Part shown: piece after piece, positions 18,301 through 25,418 of the stretch
Layout: each line of letters opens with the position of its first letter
Numbering within the stretch: the first letter of the stretch is position 1
Source of the DNA: Lachnospiraceae bacterium
GTDB lineage: Bacteria; Bacillota; Clostridia; Lachnospirales; Lachnospiraceae
Direction: 5' to 3'
Length of the DNA stretch: 64,000 bases
Assembly: GCA_902363665.1 (NCBI GenBank)
Contig: CABJAW010000002.1
Span: 124,001-188,000, forward strand
Made by a program: the position numbers and the translations under genes
Notes under the pieces: generated by a model
What the model was told of the DNA's origin: nothing
Seen by the model: the letters and a program-made list of their open reading frames with translations, nothing else
Database searches by the model: none

Positions 18301-18400
18301 CATCCTGCTCCGTCTCATAAAAATGATGATCGGAATGCGCGTCCAGCCGGTTCACGCGAAATACTTCCGGGTTTTCCAGCCATGATAATTCTGCTCGCAT
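15344..18400 (-). CDS. lacZ: Beta-galactosidase, GH2
   Basis: A 1,018-residue intracellular LacZ-type enzyme that hydrolyses lactose or other beta-galactosides. The order is a GH2 sugar-binding domain (ETLRQSLNGTWKF, EVPGHMETQGYD), Ig-like domain, TIM barrel and beta-galactosidase small chain. The acid/base Glu is in WWSCGNESYAG and the nucleophile Glu in LLCEYMHDMGNS. The usual NRHEWNARRGRAV motif is present. Two low-complexity inserts (around residues 290-320 and 770-800) make it unusual but not broken. ATG 18400 follows AAAAAAGGAGGAAGTTAC. It is first gene of a two-gene operon with the epimerase. No adjacent regulator or permease is visible. Confidence 0.96.
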   Translation of the reverse strand: MRAELSWLENPEVFRVNRLDAHSDHHFYETEQDALEGRETLRQSLNGTWKFAWSKCPGQRPADFYEETASLEGFGTIEVPGHMETQGYDRIQYINTMYPWDGHAFLKPGQIDWNHDPVGSYVREFDLEQALVGKRVAISFQGAEQAIYVWLNGVFIGYAEDTFTPSDFDLTSAIREKNNRLCVEVYKRSSAAWIEDQDFFRFSGLFREVFLYAKPEAHVEDLWAKAGLKEDNETGTLDVELRLSSEKAPEDLRIFWSLQETDPAQWKRGLAPQDRNYAAGFAGKEICSGALHYAGGTSGCFAGSEEKKPALANGESGSVQLWKMDGTQIAQVRKWQPGAPQLYQLWIRVQSADGRLLETIPYRIGFRRFEIKDRVMLLNGERLIINGVNRHEWNARRGRAVTRENMEEDIDIFTRNNINAVRTCHYPDQSLWYQLCDENGICMMDEANLESHGSWAKLAVVDPEGNVPGNRPDWEACVVDRAASMVERDKNHPAILWWSCGNESYAGTGILAMSQYYHKKDPSRVVHYEGVSWNREYDQISDVESRMYATPDMVREYFETDGKKPYLLCEYMHDMGNSIGGMESYIRLLDEFPGYQGGFIWDYADQAIYHKNHRGEDVLGYGGDFLDRVTDYAFSGNGIVFADRTEKPAMQDVRHWYAPKAQREAFEAEQQEKREAAQKRLAEEMAALDVKNASAEKGLSAVHGDANYGVRGDGFEIIFSVTEGGPVSIVYNGTEYLYRAPKPALWRASTENDKGNSFRAKSSVWMAADVFSLCTGCEVTEYAKSFANIGDTKKEAAGADEGCAAEKCTARKYDIQDAAHRDPAAADLEKVSLTYTYEFPSAPGAKTEITYTVDRAGRIHTEVVYHGAKGLPELPEFGLRLLMPGKAESYTWEGLSGETYPDRKKGGTFGVHTGTPEAAHYLVPQECGNHADTCQAQIGDLRIVMDGEPFHLSVLPYTPEELENATHRDELPDTGRTVVSILGRMRGVGGIDSWGSDVEPPYRIPADQDIKYAFYLMK

Positions 18401-18493
18401 GTAACTTCCTCCTTTTTTCAGGCACACAGATTCCTTCTGCTTTTATCTGCCCCTTTTTCTTCTATAACTGCATGATCCGCATTTTCTTTAATG

Positions 18494-18635
18494 GTAACTG
18501 TTCAGAGCCAGGCAAAATTTCATAAAACAGGCGGAAAATGCTTGCATTTTTAAGCCTGTTTTTGAAATTTTATTTGGCGGATACGCCACACCGACGAAAT
18601 GCGTAGCATTTTGGAGGTTGGCTCTGAACAGTTAC
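18494..18635. mobile_element. MITE copy B (142 bp)
   Basis: Same element as at 6057-6198 in the opposite orientation, nearly identical, with perfect GTAACTG.../...CAGTTAC ends. It is flanked on both sides by the direct repeat CTTTAATG, an exact 8-bp target duplication. It sits in the 315-bp gap between lacZ and the HAD gene. Confidence 0.88.
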
Positions 18636-18715
18636 CTTTAATGTAAGAGCGGACAGTTACAATTCTCTGTCATACTTCCTCATAATCATTCCCTGCGATA
18701 CAGGCAAGTCCCTGT

Positions 18716-19576
18716 TTACAGCCCCAGCATTTCCTGTATCTTCCGTGCAACCCCATCCTCTATGTTGCTGCCGGTCACCGCAAACGCCGCCGCTTTGCAG
18801 TGCTCTGCCGCATTTTCCATCGCAATCCCATACCGCACGGCGCGAAGCATCGGGATATCATTTTCCGCGTCGCCGAAGGCCATCGCCTCTTCCGTGGAGA
18901 GCTTCAGCGCCCTCAGCAGCCACAGCAGCGTCTGGCCTTTATCACTTTGCCTGTGGCTCACCTCGATCAGATGTGGCACGGATGACGTAAGTGTAATCTC
19001 CGGGCACTGTTCACAGAGCCTCCGGGCAAGCTGCTCACGCAGCGCCGGGTCTGCACAGATAAAATTAACGCCATCTGTCTGAGCACGGTGCTCACGCAAA
19101 AAACTCCGGACATCTGCCAGACCCCGCCTTGTTTCTTTGATATACTGAATTCCATATTCCGTCGCCCCGAACTGCGCCGGATCCTCAATATAGCGCTCCT
19201 CTGTATAAGGTATGCCTTTCACCAGCACTTCGGTCGCGATCTCCTGCGGGAGCGGAAGCTGCAGGATTTTTTCAACTGTTTCCTCGTTCAGCAGCCGTTC
19301 ATAGATCCTCCGGCCCAGGGAGACAGAATAGACCGCCGCACCATTTGAGGCAATAACGTATTCCACGCCCGGAAGCTCCCGCACGGCCTGCGGCACTGCA
19401 TCAAACGGACGGCCCGTACACGGTACAAAACGGATGCCGCGGCTGACTGCCTTTGCTAAAATCTCACGTGTAAATGAGGTCACCTGCTTATCCGGCGTCA
19501 GGAGTGTGCCGTCCAAATCACTTGCAATTACTCTCACGACCTGATTTTGTCTCATATCCTCTTCTCGTCTTCTCAT
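18716..19576 (-). CDS. Cof-type HAD hydrolase
   Basis: A 286-residue sugar-phosphate or nucleotide phosphatase of the Cof/YidA subfamily. HAD motif I is ASDLDGTLLTPD with the nucleophile Asp, motif II is in FVPCTGRPF, motif III includes SDKGQTLLWLL, and motif IV is AFGDAENDIPML. A C2-type cap lies between. The substrate cannot be told from sequence. ATG 19576 has only a weak ribosome site. An in-frame ATG at 19555 has GAGG too close, so the first 7 residues are uncertain. Confidence 0.92.
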   Translation of the reverse strand: MRRREEDMRQNQVVRVIASDLDGTLLTPDKQVTSFTREILAKAVSRGIRFVPCTGRPFDAVPQAVRELPGVEYVIASNGAAVYSVSLGRRIYERLLNEETVEKILQLPLPQEIATEVLVKGIPYTEERYIEDPAQFGATEYGIQYIKETRRGLADVRSFLREHRAQTDGVNFICADPALREQLARRLCEQCPEITLTSSVPHLIEVSHRQSDKGQTLLWLLRALKLSTEEAMAFGDAENDIPMLRAVRYGIAMENAAEHCKAAAFAVTGSNIEDGVARKIQEMLGL

Positions 19577-19646
19577 CTTGTTTCATCCACAGTTTCTGAC
19601 GTATTGGTCATCCTGCCGTTATCCTGACACTCACGCTGTCTGGCTC

Positions 19647-20480
19647 TCAGGAAAATGTCCGGTCAAACCTCTTATTCAGTCCTCTGCCCGTCCGAATCGA
19701 CTCATCGAGGCTTCGAATCATCTCTGCCGCAAGCGGAACCGCCGCATCAAACCGTGCTTTCAGCCCTTCGTTTGTCACCTTACACGCCGGATTGTCCTCT
19801 CGCTGATTCATCAGTCCCTTTGCGTATTTGTAATTGTCCCCGGACAGCTTCATGATCCGGTTGATCGCATTCTGTTTCCACGGCTGCGGCGCTGTCAAAA
19901 GACGTTTGATCCATTTCATGCTGAAAAGTGACTGCCGGATGATGCCAAGCGGAATATATTCCTTTCTCCCTCCGCTTTGAAACCGCTGCGGTTTGACCGG
20001 ATAAAACGGCTGGATCGCCCTGGCAGTCGCAAGATCGGTCGGTACAAGCGTCGCTACCGGAAAGCCAATCGGATCTTTTCCGTCTTCTTTCAGCAGAAGC
20101 TTTTCAAATTCCTCCTCGATCTCCAGATGCTGCACACCGGTTTCTTTAATCATCTCCTCCACGTACGGATGGCACTCACTGTCCAGAATAAAGTGGCACA
20201 CAAAACCGCATAAATACGCGTATTCCCTGCTCATCCGCCCCTTCTGCCTGATCACGCCAAGTGCATTTGCAAAAAACGGCGCGGCCGATACATTGTGCAG
20301 GTGCTCTCCGAACCGCACAACCGGGTTGTCCGTGTGCGCCCCGAAAAAGAAAAAAATATCCGGTCCCTGCAGGCCGATCTGAAACGATGCATCATATTTC
20401 CTGATTACCTCTGCCACTTCCCCGTCAAGCTGCGCCGCGACGGCGCGTCCAAAGCATTCATGTGCATAAACTGCCGGCAT
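19647..20480 (-). CDS. Zinc-dependent phospholipase C-like protein
   Basis: A 277-residue protein of the zinc-dependent PLC/S1-P1 nuclease-like helical family. It starts MPAVYAHECFGR and has GLQGPDIFFFFGAH, RFGEHLHN and CGFVCHFILDSECHPYVE. These conserved His/Asp positions resemble a tri-zinc site. No signal peptide is seen, so it is probably cytoplasmic, unlike clostridial alpha toxin. The substrate is unknown. The start follows GAGGAGATTGAA. Confidence 0.82.
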   Translation of the reverse strand: MPAVYAHECFGRAVAAQLDGEVAEVIRKYDASFQIGLQGPDIFFFFGAHTDNPVVRFGEHLHNVSAAPFFANALGVIRQKGRMSREYAYLCGFVCHFILDSECHPYVEEMIKETGVQHLEIEEEFEKLLLKEDGKDPIGFPVATLVPTDLATARAIQPFYPVKPQRFQSGGRKEYIPLGIIRQSLFSMKWIKRLLTAPQPWKQNAINRIMKLSGDNYKYAKGLMNQREDNPACKVTNEGLKARFDAAVPLAAEMIRSLDESIRTGRGLNKRFDRTFS

Positions 20481-20548
20481 TTCAATCTCCTCTCGTCAAT
20501 GTGACGGATTTTTCTCCGTCCAACTCCATCTTATATTCTTATATTATC

Positions 20549-20600
20549 GTAACTGTTCAGAGCCAACCTCCAAAATGCTACGCATTTCGTCGGTGTGGCG
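20549..20600. mobile_element. MITE copy C, truncated to one half
   Basis: Begins GTAACTGTTCAGAGCCAACC and follows the other copies through CGGTGTGGCG, then breaks off. The second terminal repeat is missing. It lies in the gap upstream of the PLC-like gene. Confidence 0.75.
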
Positions 20601-20677
20601 ATCTGTTTCTGAGCATGCTTATCTCTTCTGCGCAAATCGCTCACTTCCGCATGTCTTGCTTCACCATCTGATGGCTC

Positions 20678-21535
20678 TCATTCCTGTGTCTCTAACAGCG
20701 CCGCATAGATTTCCCGCTTCGACACGCCGCGATCCTTTGCAGCCTGCTTCATCGCATCCTTTCGGTCCATTCCCTGGTTCATATACTGCTCCACGTGCTC
20801 TGAAACACTCATTTCTTCCCAGACGCGCTGCTGTACTGCCGCCAGCTCGGCCCGGCTTTTTCCCTCCATCACAATCACGCATTCGCCCTTCGGATCGTTT
20901 GCAGTATACCATTTTACCGCTTCCGAAAGTGTCGTCTGAAATGCAACCTCATGCTTTTTCGTCAGTTCGCGGCAGACTGTGATGCGTCTGTCGCCAAGCG
21001 TCTCCAGCAGTTCTGTCAGCGTCCGCACAAGCCGGTGCGGCGCCTCGTAAATGATCGTCGTGCGTGTCTCCGTCTGAAGCTCTTCCAGGATCTCCCGCCG
21101 CTCTTTTTTATCCGGCGGAAGAAATGCTTCAAAACAGAAACGCCGCGTAGGAAGGCCGGAAAGCGTCAGTGCTGTCACACAGGCGCAGGCGCCCGGAAGC
21201 GATGTCACTGTGATCCCGGCCTCATAGCACAATCGTACAAGATCCTCACCCGGATCCGAGATGCCAGGCGTACCTGCATCCGTGATCAGCGCCACATTTG
21301 TTCCTTCCTGCATTTTCCGTATCAGTTCATACGCTTTTTCGATTTTATTGTATTCGTGATAGCTCGTCATCGGCGTGTGAATGTCAAAATGATTCAGCAG
21401 GCGGATGCTGTTGCGCGTATCCTCCGCCGCAATCAGGTCTGCCTCCTTCAAAACGCGCAGCACACGCATCGTGATGTCCTCCAGATTTCCGATCGGTGTC
21501 GCGCACAGATATAACTGTCCCTGTTTTTCACTCAT
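20678..21535 (-). CDS. rsmI: 16S rRNA (cytidine-1402-2'-O)-methyltransferase RsmI
   Basis: A 285-residue SAM-dependent methyltransferase that 2'-O-methylates C1402 in the 16S rRNA decoding centre. Landmarks are LYLCATPIGNLEDITMR, LIAAEDTRNS, NVALITDAGTPGISDPG and SLPGACACVTALTLSGLPT. The C-terminal helical domain ends with RKDAMKQAAKDRGVSKREIYAAL. The start is ATG 21535 after AAAGGAAA. A longer open frame to 21694 merely reads through the 85-bp repeats. It is last gene of the holB-ricT-methyltransferase operon, as in Bacillus (yabC). Confidence 0.96.
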   Translation of the reverse strand: MSEKQGQLYLCATPIGNLEDITMRVLRVLKEADLIAAEDTRNSIRLLNHFDIHTPMTSYHEYNKIEKAYELIRKMQEGTNVALITDAGTPGISDPGEDLVRLCYEAGITVTSLPGACACVTALTLSGLPTRRFCFEAFLPPDKKERREILEELQTETRTTIIYEAPHRLVRTLTELLETLGDRRITVCRELTKKHEVAFQTTLSEAVKWYTANDPKGECVIVMEGKSRAELAAVQQRVWEEMSVSEHVEQYMNQGMDRKDAMKQAAKDRGVSKREIYAALLETQE

Positions 21536-21561
21536 ATTTTTGTTTCCTTTTATACCATTTT

Positions 21562-21806
21562 CCGTAAAATTTTTATTACCGGACGCAAGCCCATAAGGGA
21601 TTCTCCCACCTGCGGTGGGTCCCTCCTTATGAGATTTTTCGCTGTACCGTAAAATTTTTATTACCGGACGCAAGCCCATAAGGGATTCTCCCACCTGCGG
21701 TGGGTCCCTCCTTATGAGATTTTTCGCTGTACCGTAAATTTTTTATTACCGGACGCAAGACCATAAGGGATCCTCCCACTGTCGCGGGTCCCTCCTTATG
21801 AGATTT
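21562..21806 (-). repeat. Three tandem 85-bp hairpin repeats
   Basis: Units start at 21562, 21647 and 21732. The first two are identical and the third has several changes. Each contains a long palindrome, CATAAGGGA...CCCACC-TGC-GGTGGG...TCCTTATG, and the string CCGGACGCAAG. The array begins at the stop codon of the methyltransferase gene and ends about 27 bp before the rsmI start. On the minus strand each unit carries AAGGAGGG and an ATG-like frame, which creates false N-terminal extensions of rsmI. Confidence 0.9.
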
Positions 21807-22551
21807 AGTACCCATAAATATCCGTAATCTCATTTGTGTACACACCCGGCCGCTCATAGACGATCAGCGGTTTTTCCACCGTCATACGCGGTCTGCCGCC
21901 GCGCACTGCCTCGATCAGCACCATGTTCGGCTCACGGTCGACGTACGGATATACAAGCCGCATCCGCTTGGGTTCCAGGTGATACGCGGACAACACAGTG
22001 ATCAGCTCCGCCAGGCGGAACGGCCGATGCACAAGATAAAAACGGCCGCCTGGCCGCAGAAGTTTTGCCGCCGCGCGTACCACATCTTCAAATGTACAGA
22101 GGATCTCATGGCGTGCCGCCGCCTTTTCGATATCCGGGTTTACCAGCCCATGCTGCCCGATCATATACGGCGGATTCGATGTGACGACATCAAAAGAAGC
22201 CGGAGCAAACATCTCTCCGGCTTCCTTTATATCTCCGCGGACGATATCCAGGCGCTGTGAGAGATCATTTAATTCCGCACTGCGGCGCGCCATGTCAGCG
22301 CTCGTTTCTGATATTTCCAGTCCTGTAAAATGCTTTCCCTTCGTCTTCGCCGCCAGCAGGATCGGAATAATTCCGGTCCCGGTGCCAAGATCCAGGGCAC
22401 ATTCATCTTCCTTTACATTTGCAAAACCGGAGAGCAGCACCGCGTCCATCCCGAAACAGAACAGCTTTTCGTTCTGAATAATCCGATAACCGTTGCGGTG
22501 AAGCTCATCGATCCGCTCGCCTTCTTTTAACAGTAAAGCATGCTCAGTCAT
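21805..22551 (-). CDS. tRNA1(Val) (adenine-37-N6)-methyltransferase-like protein (YabB family)
   Basis: A 248-residue class I SAM methyltransferase. The SAM site is ALDLGTGTGIIPILLA. The catalytic N6-adenine motif NPPY is in DVVTSNPPYM. The N-terminal region has GYRIIQNEKLFCFGMDAVLL. Relatives methylate N6 of A37 in tRNA(Val) or related sites. Its ATG overlaps the last codons of ricT (22544-22551), so the two are translationally coupled. The order ricT, this gene, rsmI matches yaaT-yabB-yabC of Bacillus. Confidence 0.92.
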   Translation of the reverse strand: MTEHALLLKEGERIDELHRNGYRIIQNEKLFCFGMDAVLLSGFANVKEDECALDLGTGTGIIPILLAAKTKGKHFTGLEISETSADMARRSAELNDLSQRLDIVRGDIKEAGEMFAPASFDVVTSNPPYMIGQHGLVNPDIEKAAARHEILCTFEDVVRAAAKLLRPGGRFYLVHRPFRLAELITVLSAYHLEPKRMRLVYPYVDREPNMVLIEAVRGGRPRMTVEKPLIVYERPGVYTNEITDIYGY

Positions 22552-23479
22552 CCAGTTTTGATTTCCCTTCTTTTTTTTCAAACGCCTCCAGCTGCTTCAA
22601 TTCCTGCTCAGCTGCGCCTTTTTCCGGGCGATCTCCTTTGCCGCCTTTTTCCCTGCGGCGTCTCGGACGGAATTTCAATTCGTTTACCTCGTACTCCCGC
22701 AGCTCTTTTTCATCGCCCACATCGACGAGCACGCGTACCTTCTGGCGCAGGACGTTGACTGACTGGACTTCACCCTTCAGGTCCCCCTCTGCGGTCACGG
22801 TCACGGTATCCCCAATGTTCGGCAGCTTGCTGTTGAGGTACTCGTACGTGTCCTCTTCATTTTTGAGGCAGCACATCAGACGGCCGCAGACACCGGAAAT
22901 CTTCGTCGGATTTAAGGAAAGGTTCTGCTCCTTCGCCATCTTGATGGACACAGGTGCAAACTCCGAGAGGAAGGAATTGCAGCACAGCACACGGCCGCAG
23001 ATGCCGATTCCGCCGAGAATCTTCGTCTCATCGCGCACACCGATCTGCCGCAGTTCAATCCGCATCTTAAACACTGCCGCCAGATCTTTTACGAGTTCAC
23101 GGAAATCGATCCTTCCGTCCGCCGTAAAATAGAACAGCACTTTGTTGTTGTCAAAGGTATATTCTGCGTCGATCAGTTTCATATCGAGCCCGTGCCTGCG
23201 GATCTTTTCACTGCAGATGCGCATCGCCTCTTTTTCTCTTGCACGGTTTTTCTGAGCACGCGCATCGTCCTCCTGCGTTGCTACACGGATGACCGCCTTT
23301 AATGGCTGTATGACCTTATCATCCGGTACTTCCCGGATTCCGCCGATCACGGTGCCGTACTCCACGCCGCGCGCCGTCTCCACGATCACGTGGTCGCCCG
23401 CACCGATCTTATATCCCTTCGGGTCAAAGTAATAGACTTTTCCCGCATTTCTGAATCTTACTCCTACAATTTTAATCAT
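22544..23479 (-). CDS. ricT: RicT/YaaT, PSP1 domain regulator of RNA processing
   Basis: A 311-residue PSP1 protein. In Bacillus RicT joins RicA and RicF in the iron-sulfur-bound Y-complex that steers RNase Y and affects competence, sporulation and biofilm. Cys-rich signatures are present: GGIGICGRVLCCNSFL and SGVCGRLMCCLKNEE. Core sequence YFDPKGYKIGAGDHVIVETARGVEYG is typical. The C-terminal tail is highly charged. It lies 24 bp after holB in the operon; YabA, which lies between in Bacillus, is absent here. Confidence 0.95.
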   Translation of the reverse strand: MIKIVGVRFRNAGKVYYFDPKGYKIGAGDHVIVETARGVEYGTVIGGIREVPDDKVIQPLKAVIRVATQEDDARAQKNRAREKEAMRICSEKIRRHGLDMKLIDAEYTFDNNKVLFYFTADGRIDFRELVKDLAAVFKMRIELRQIGVRDETKILGGIGICGRVLCCNSFLSEFAPVSIKMAKEQNLSLNPTKISGVCGRLMCCLKNEEDTYEYLNSKLPNIGDTVTVTAEGDLKGEVQSVNVLRQKVRVLVDVGDEKELREYEVNELKFRPRRRREKGGKGDRPEKGAAEQELKQLEAFEKKEGKSKLDD

Positions 23480-23503
23480 TGAATTTCTTTCTCCTTCTTC
23501 CGA

Positions 23504-24502
23504 TCAGCCATGGATATTTTCTTTTATCACAAGAAACAGAAGCTCCATCGTCAGATCGAAATTTACATTTGCCGCCAGGCGGGTCTTTGCCGTCTCAATG
23601 GCCTGCATGACTTCTTCCACGCCCTCATAGGAACACAGCTTTACCGTCTCCCGGATCGTGCGCAGTTCATCCTGAAAAATGATGCCGTTTACGTCTTTTG
23701 TCGCTTTGAAGTATACCATATCCCGATACCACAGCGCCAGAATATCCAGATAATCCTGGATCGAAATTTTGTAATCCTGTACTTCTTTTACGTATTCAAT
23801 AATGTCGCTGATGCTCATTGTGCCCGCTTTGCGGATCAGCTTCATCGCAGATGCCTTGATCGCATTAAAATCCTCGGAAGTCGCCAGGCGCTCTGCCTTT
23901 CCGATGTTGCCCTGTGCAAACGCCGCACAGATATCCGCCTGGTAATCCGGAATCTCCACGTGCTCCATCAGATATTTTTTCACCTGCTCATCCGGCACCG
24001 GTTTTAACTGTATGAGCACACATCTGGAGCGGATCGTGTCCAGAAATCCCTGTTCATTGTCTGTGAGCAGAATGATGACCGCGTATTCCGGCGGCTCTTC
24101 GATCGTCTTTAAGATCGCATTCTGCGCCTGTACCGTCATTTTTTCCGCATCCGGCATAATATAAATCTTGTACTTTCCATTGTAAGGGCGGATCTGCACA
24201 TCACCGACCAGCTGATCGCGCACGTCGTCCACGCCGATACTGTTCGGCTTTTCGTGAGTGATATGAATGATATCCGGATGGTTTCCGCTCGCTGCCTGAT
24301 GGCAGGAATGGCAGGTACCACACGGTTTCTCTCCCTCTCCCGTGCACTGCAGGGCCATTGCAAACGCATTGGCAAGTGTCAGCTTTCCAGTGCCTTTTTC
24401 GCCGCTGAAAATATAAGCATGGCTGACCTTTCCTGTGCTGATTGCCTTTTCCAGATGCTCAATTTCCCGTTTGTGTCCAATAATGTCTTTGAATCCCGGC
24501 AT
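23504..24502 (-). CDS. holB: DNA polymerase III delta-prime subunit
   Basis: A 332-residue clamp-loader subunit of the AAA+ family. Walker A-like GEKGTGK is present, and a four-Cys zinc module (CTGEGEKPCGTCHSC) typical of delta-prime/gamma. The C-terminal helical domain carries LRTIRETVKLCSYEGVEEVM. It loads the beta sliding clamp together with DnaX and HolA. The ricT gene follows 24 bp downstream. The upstream gap of 294 bp separates it from the guanylate-kinase-like gene. Confidence 0.93.
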   Translation of the reverse strand: MPGFKDIIGHKREIEHLEKAISTGKVSHAYIFSGEKGTGKLTLANAFAMALQCTGEGEKPCGTCHSCHQAASGNHPDIIHITHEKPNSIGVDDVRDQLVGDVQIRPYNGKYKIYIMPDAEKMTVQAQNAILKTIEEPPEYAVIILLTDNEQGFLDTIRSRCVLIQLKPVPDEQVKKYLMEHVEIPDYQADICAAFAQGNIGKAERLATSEDFNAIKASAMKLIRKAGTMSISDIIEYVKEVQDYKISIQDYLDILALWYRDMVYFKATKDVNGIIFQDELRTIRETVKLCSYEGVEEVMQAIETAKTRLAANVNFDLTMELLFLVIKENIHG

Positions 24503-24599
24503 ATTTTCTCCCCCTGTACTTCTTTGTTTCCGTCCTCACTGCGTAGTTTCTCTGCAAAATTCAGCAGTTTCCGTCTGTTCTGATCCACTCGGATTTCCT

Positions 24600-24640
24600 G
24601 TAAAACGGATAGCTGCAGTCCACTTTCACGACCTGCGTTC
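24600..24640. repeat. Dispersed 40-bp repeat, copy 1
   Basis: GTAAAACGGATAGCTGCAGT...ACCTGCGTTC, about three quarters identical to 28291-28330. It lies in the holB upstream gap. Confidence 0.4.
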
Positions 24641-24723
24641 AACATCTCATCTCAGTATACCACAGATACAATGTGATGGGAAGCGAGAGTTCACGGGAAT
24701 TCTGCGGAGCAGTCTTTGCAATT

Positions 24724-24815
24724 GTTACTGCTCAGAACCAGGAAAAATTTTACCGGACAGCCGTAAAACAGCTGCATTTGCAAAGCAGAAACCGTACTAT
24801 AACAGTTCCCGGATA
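24724..24815. mobile_element. Possible degenerate MITE relic
   Basis: GTTACTGCTCAGAACCA at 24724 is three mismatches from the MITE end, and TATAACAGTT near 24808 could be the other end. The inner sequence includes the TGCATTTGCA palindrome but otherwise differs. It overlaps the end of the guanylate-kinase-like gene. Confidence 0.35.
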
Positions 24816-25387
24816 TACGCAGCAACTGCCTCCATGCACTCCTCCCGCGGGCCGTCATTGGAGAAACGGCGGGAAATGCCTGCCTGCACAATTTTTTCCT
24901 CCGCGAAATCCTCCTCATCCGCAAGATAACGCCGGCAGACCTCGCTGAAATTCGGATGTTCCTGTTTTTTCTCCCGTTTGATCGAGCGCTCCAGGCGTTC
25001 CGCATCTGCCACCTCTATGTAGATCGGAAGCACATGTTCCCCGCCATAATAAGCGCGCACTTTCTGATACGACTCCAGTGTCCCAAGTGCAAGACAGCTC
25101 TGCTTTTCAAAGTCAATGTCATCCCCGTCTGCTGTAAAATAGTACCAGATACCATGCACTGTATTGTAAGATCTCAGTTCAATCACACGCCCTTCCGACT
25201 GCATCTGCCGAAGCCCCTCCACATCTGTGAAGTGATACTGTACACCGTCCATCTCGTTTGCCCGGATCGGCCGGGTCGTGTACATGATCAAAGGCCGAAG
25301 TCCAAGTCCTCTGTGCTCCAGAAGCTCCTCATAGATCGTGTCCTTTCCGGTCGCACTCTTCCCCATGATATAAAATATTTTTCCCAT
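24797..25387 (-). CDS. Guanylate kinase-like P-loop protein
   Basis: A 196-residue protein with the guanylate-kinase fold: P-loop IMGKSATGKDTIYEEL, then MYTTRPIRANEMDGVQYHF (GMP-binding Arg and Tyr positions), VIELRSYNTVHG, and an Arg-rich lid. It is shorter in key GMP motifs than housekeeping Gmk, so the nucleotide substrate is uncertain. It occupies the place taken by tmk in the Bacillus yaaO-tmk-holB block. ATG 25387 follows AAAAGGG; a frame from 25429 adds 14 unlikely residues. Its ATG lies 31 bp after the decarboxylase stop. Confidence 0.8.
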   Translation of the reverse strand: MGKIFYIMGKSATGKDTIYEELLEHRGLGLRPLIMYTTRPIRANEMDGVQYHFTDVEGLRQMQSEGRVIELRSYNTVHGIWYYFTADGDDIDFEKQSCLALGTLESYQKVRAYYGGEHVLPIYIEVADAERLERSIKREKKQEHPNFSEVCRRYLADEEDFAEEKIVQAGISRRFSNDGPREECMEAVAAYIRELL

Positions 25388-25418
25388 TTTGTGAATTCCC
25401 TTTTCAAAATATTCGTTC

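Noticed and set aside
21536..21694. N-terminal extension of rsmI
   Set aside because: The extra codons come from reading through the 85-bp repeats. The normal RsmI start with its own ribosome site is at 21535.
21562..21806. CRISPR array
   Set aside because: Three repeats follow each other directly without unique spacers, and no cas genes are present.
24379..24645. Minus-strand ORF overlapping the holB start
   Set aside because: It is in another frame from holB, lacks a ribosome site and has no family resemblance.
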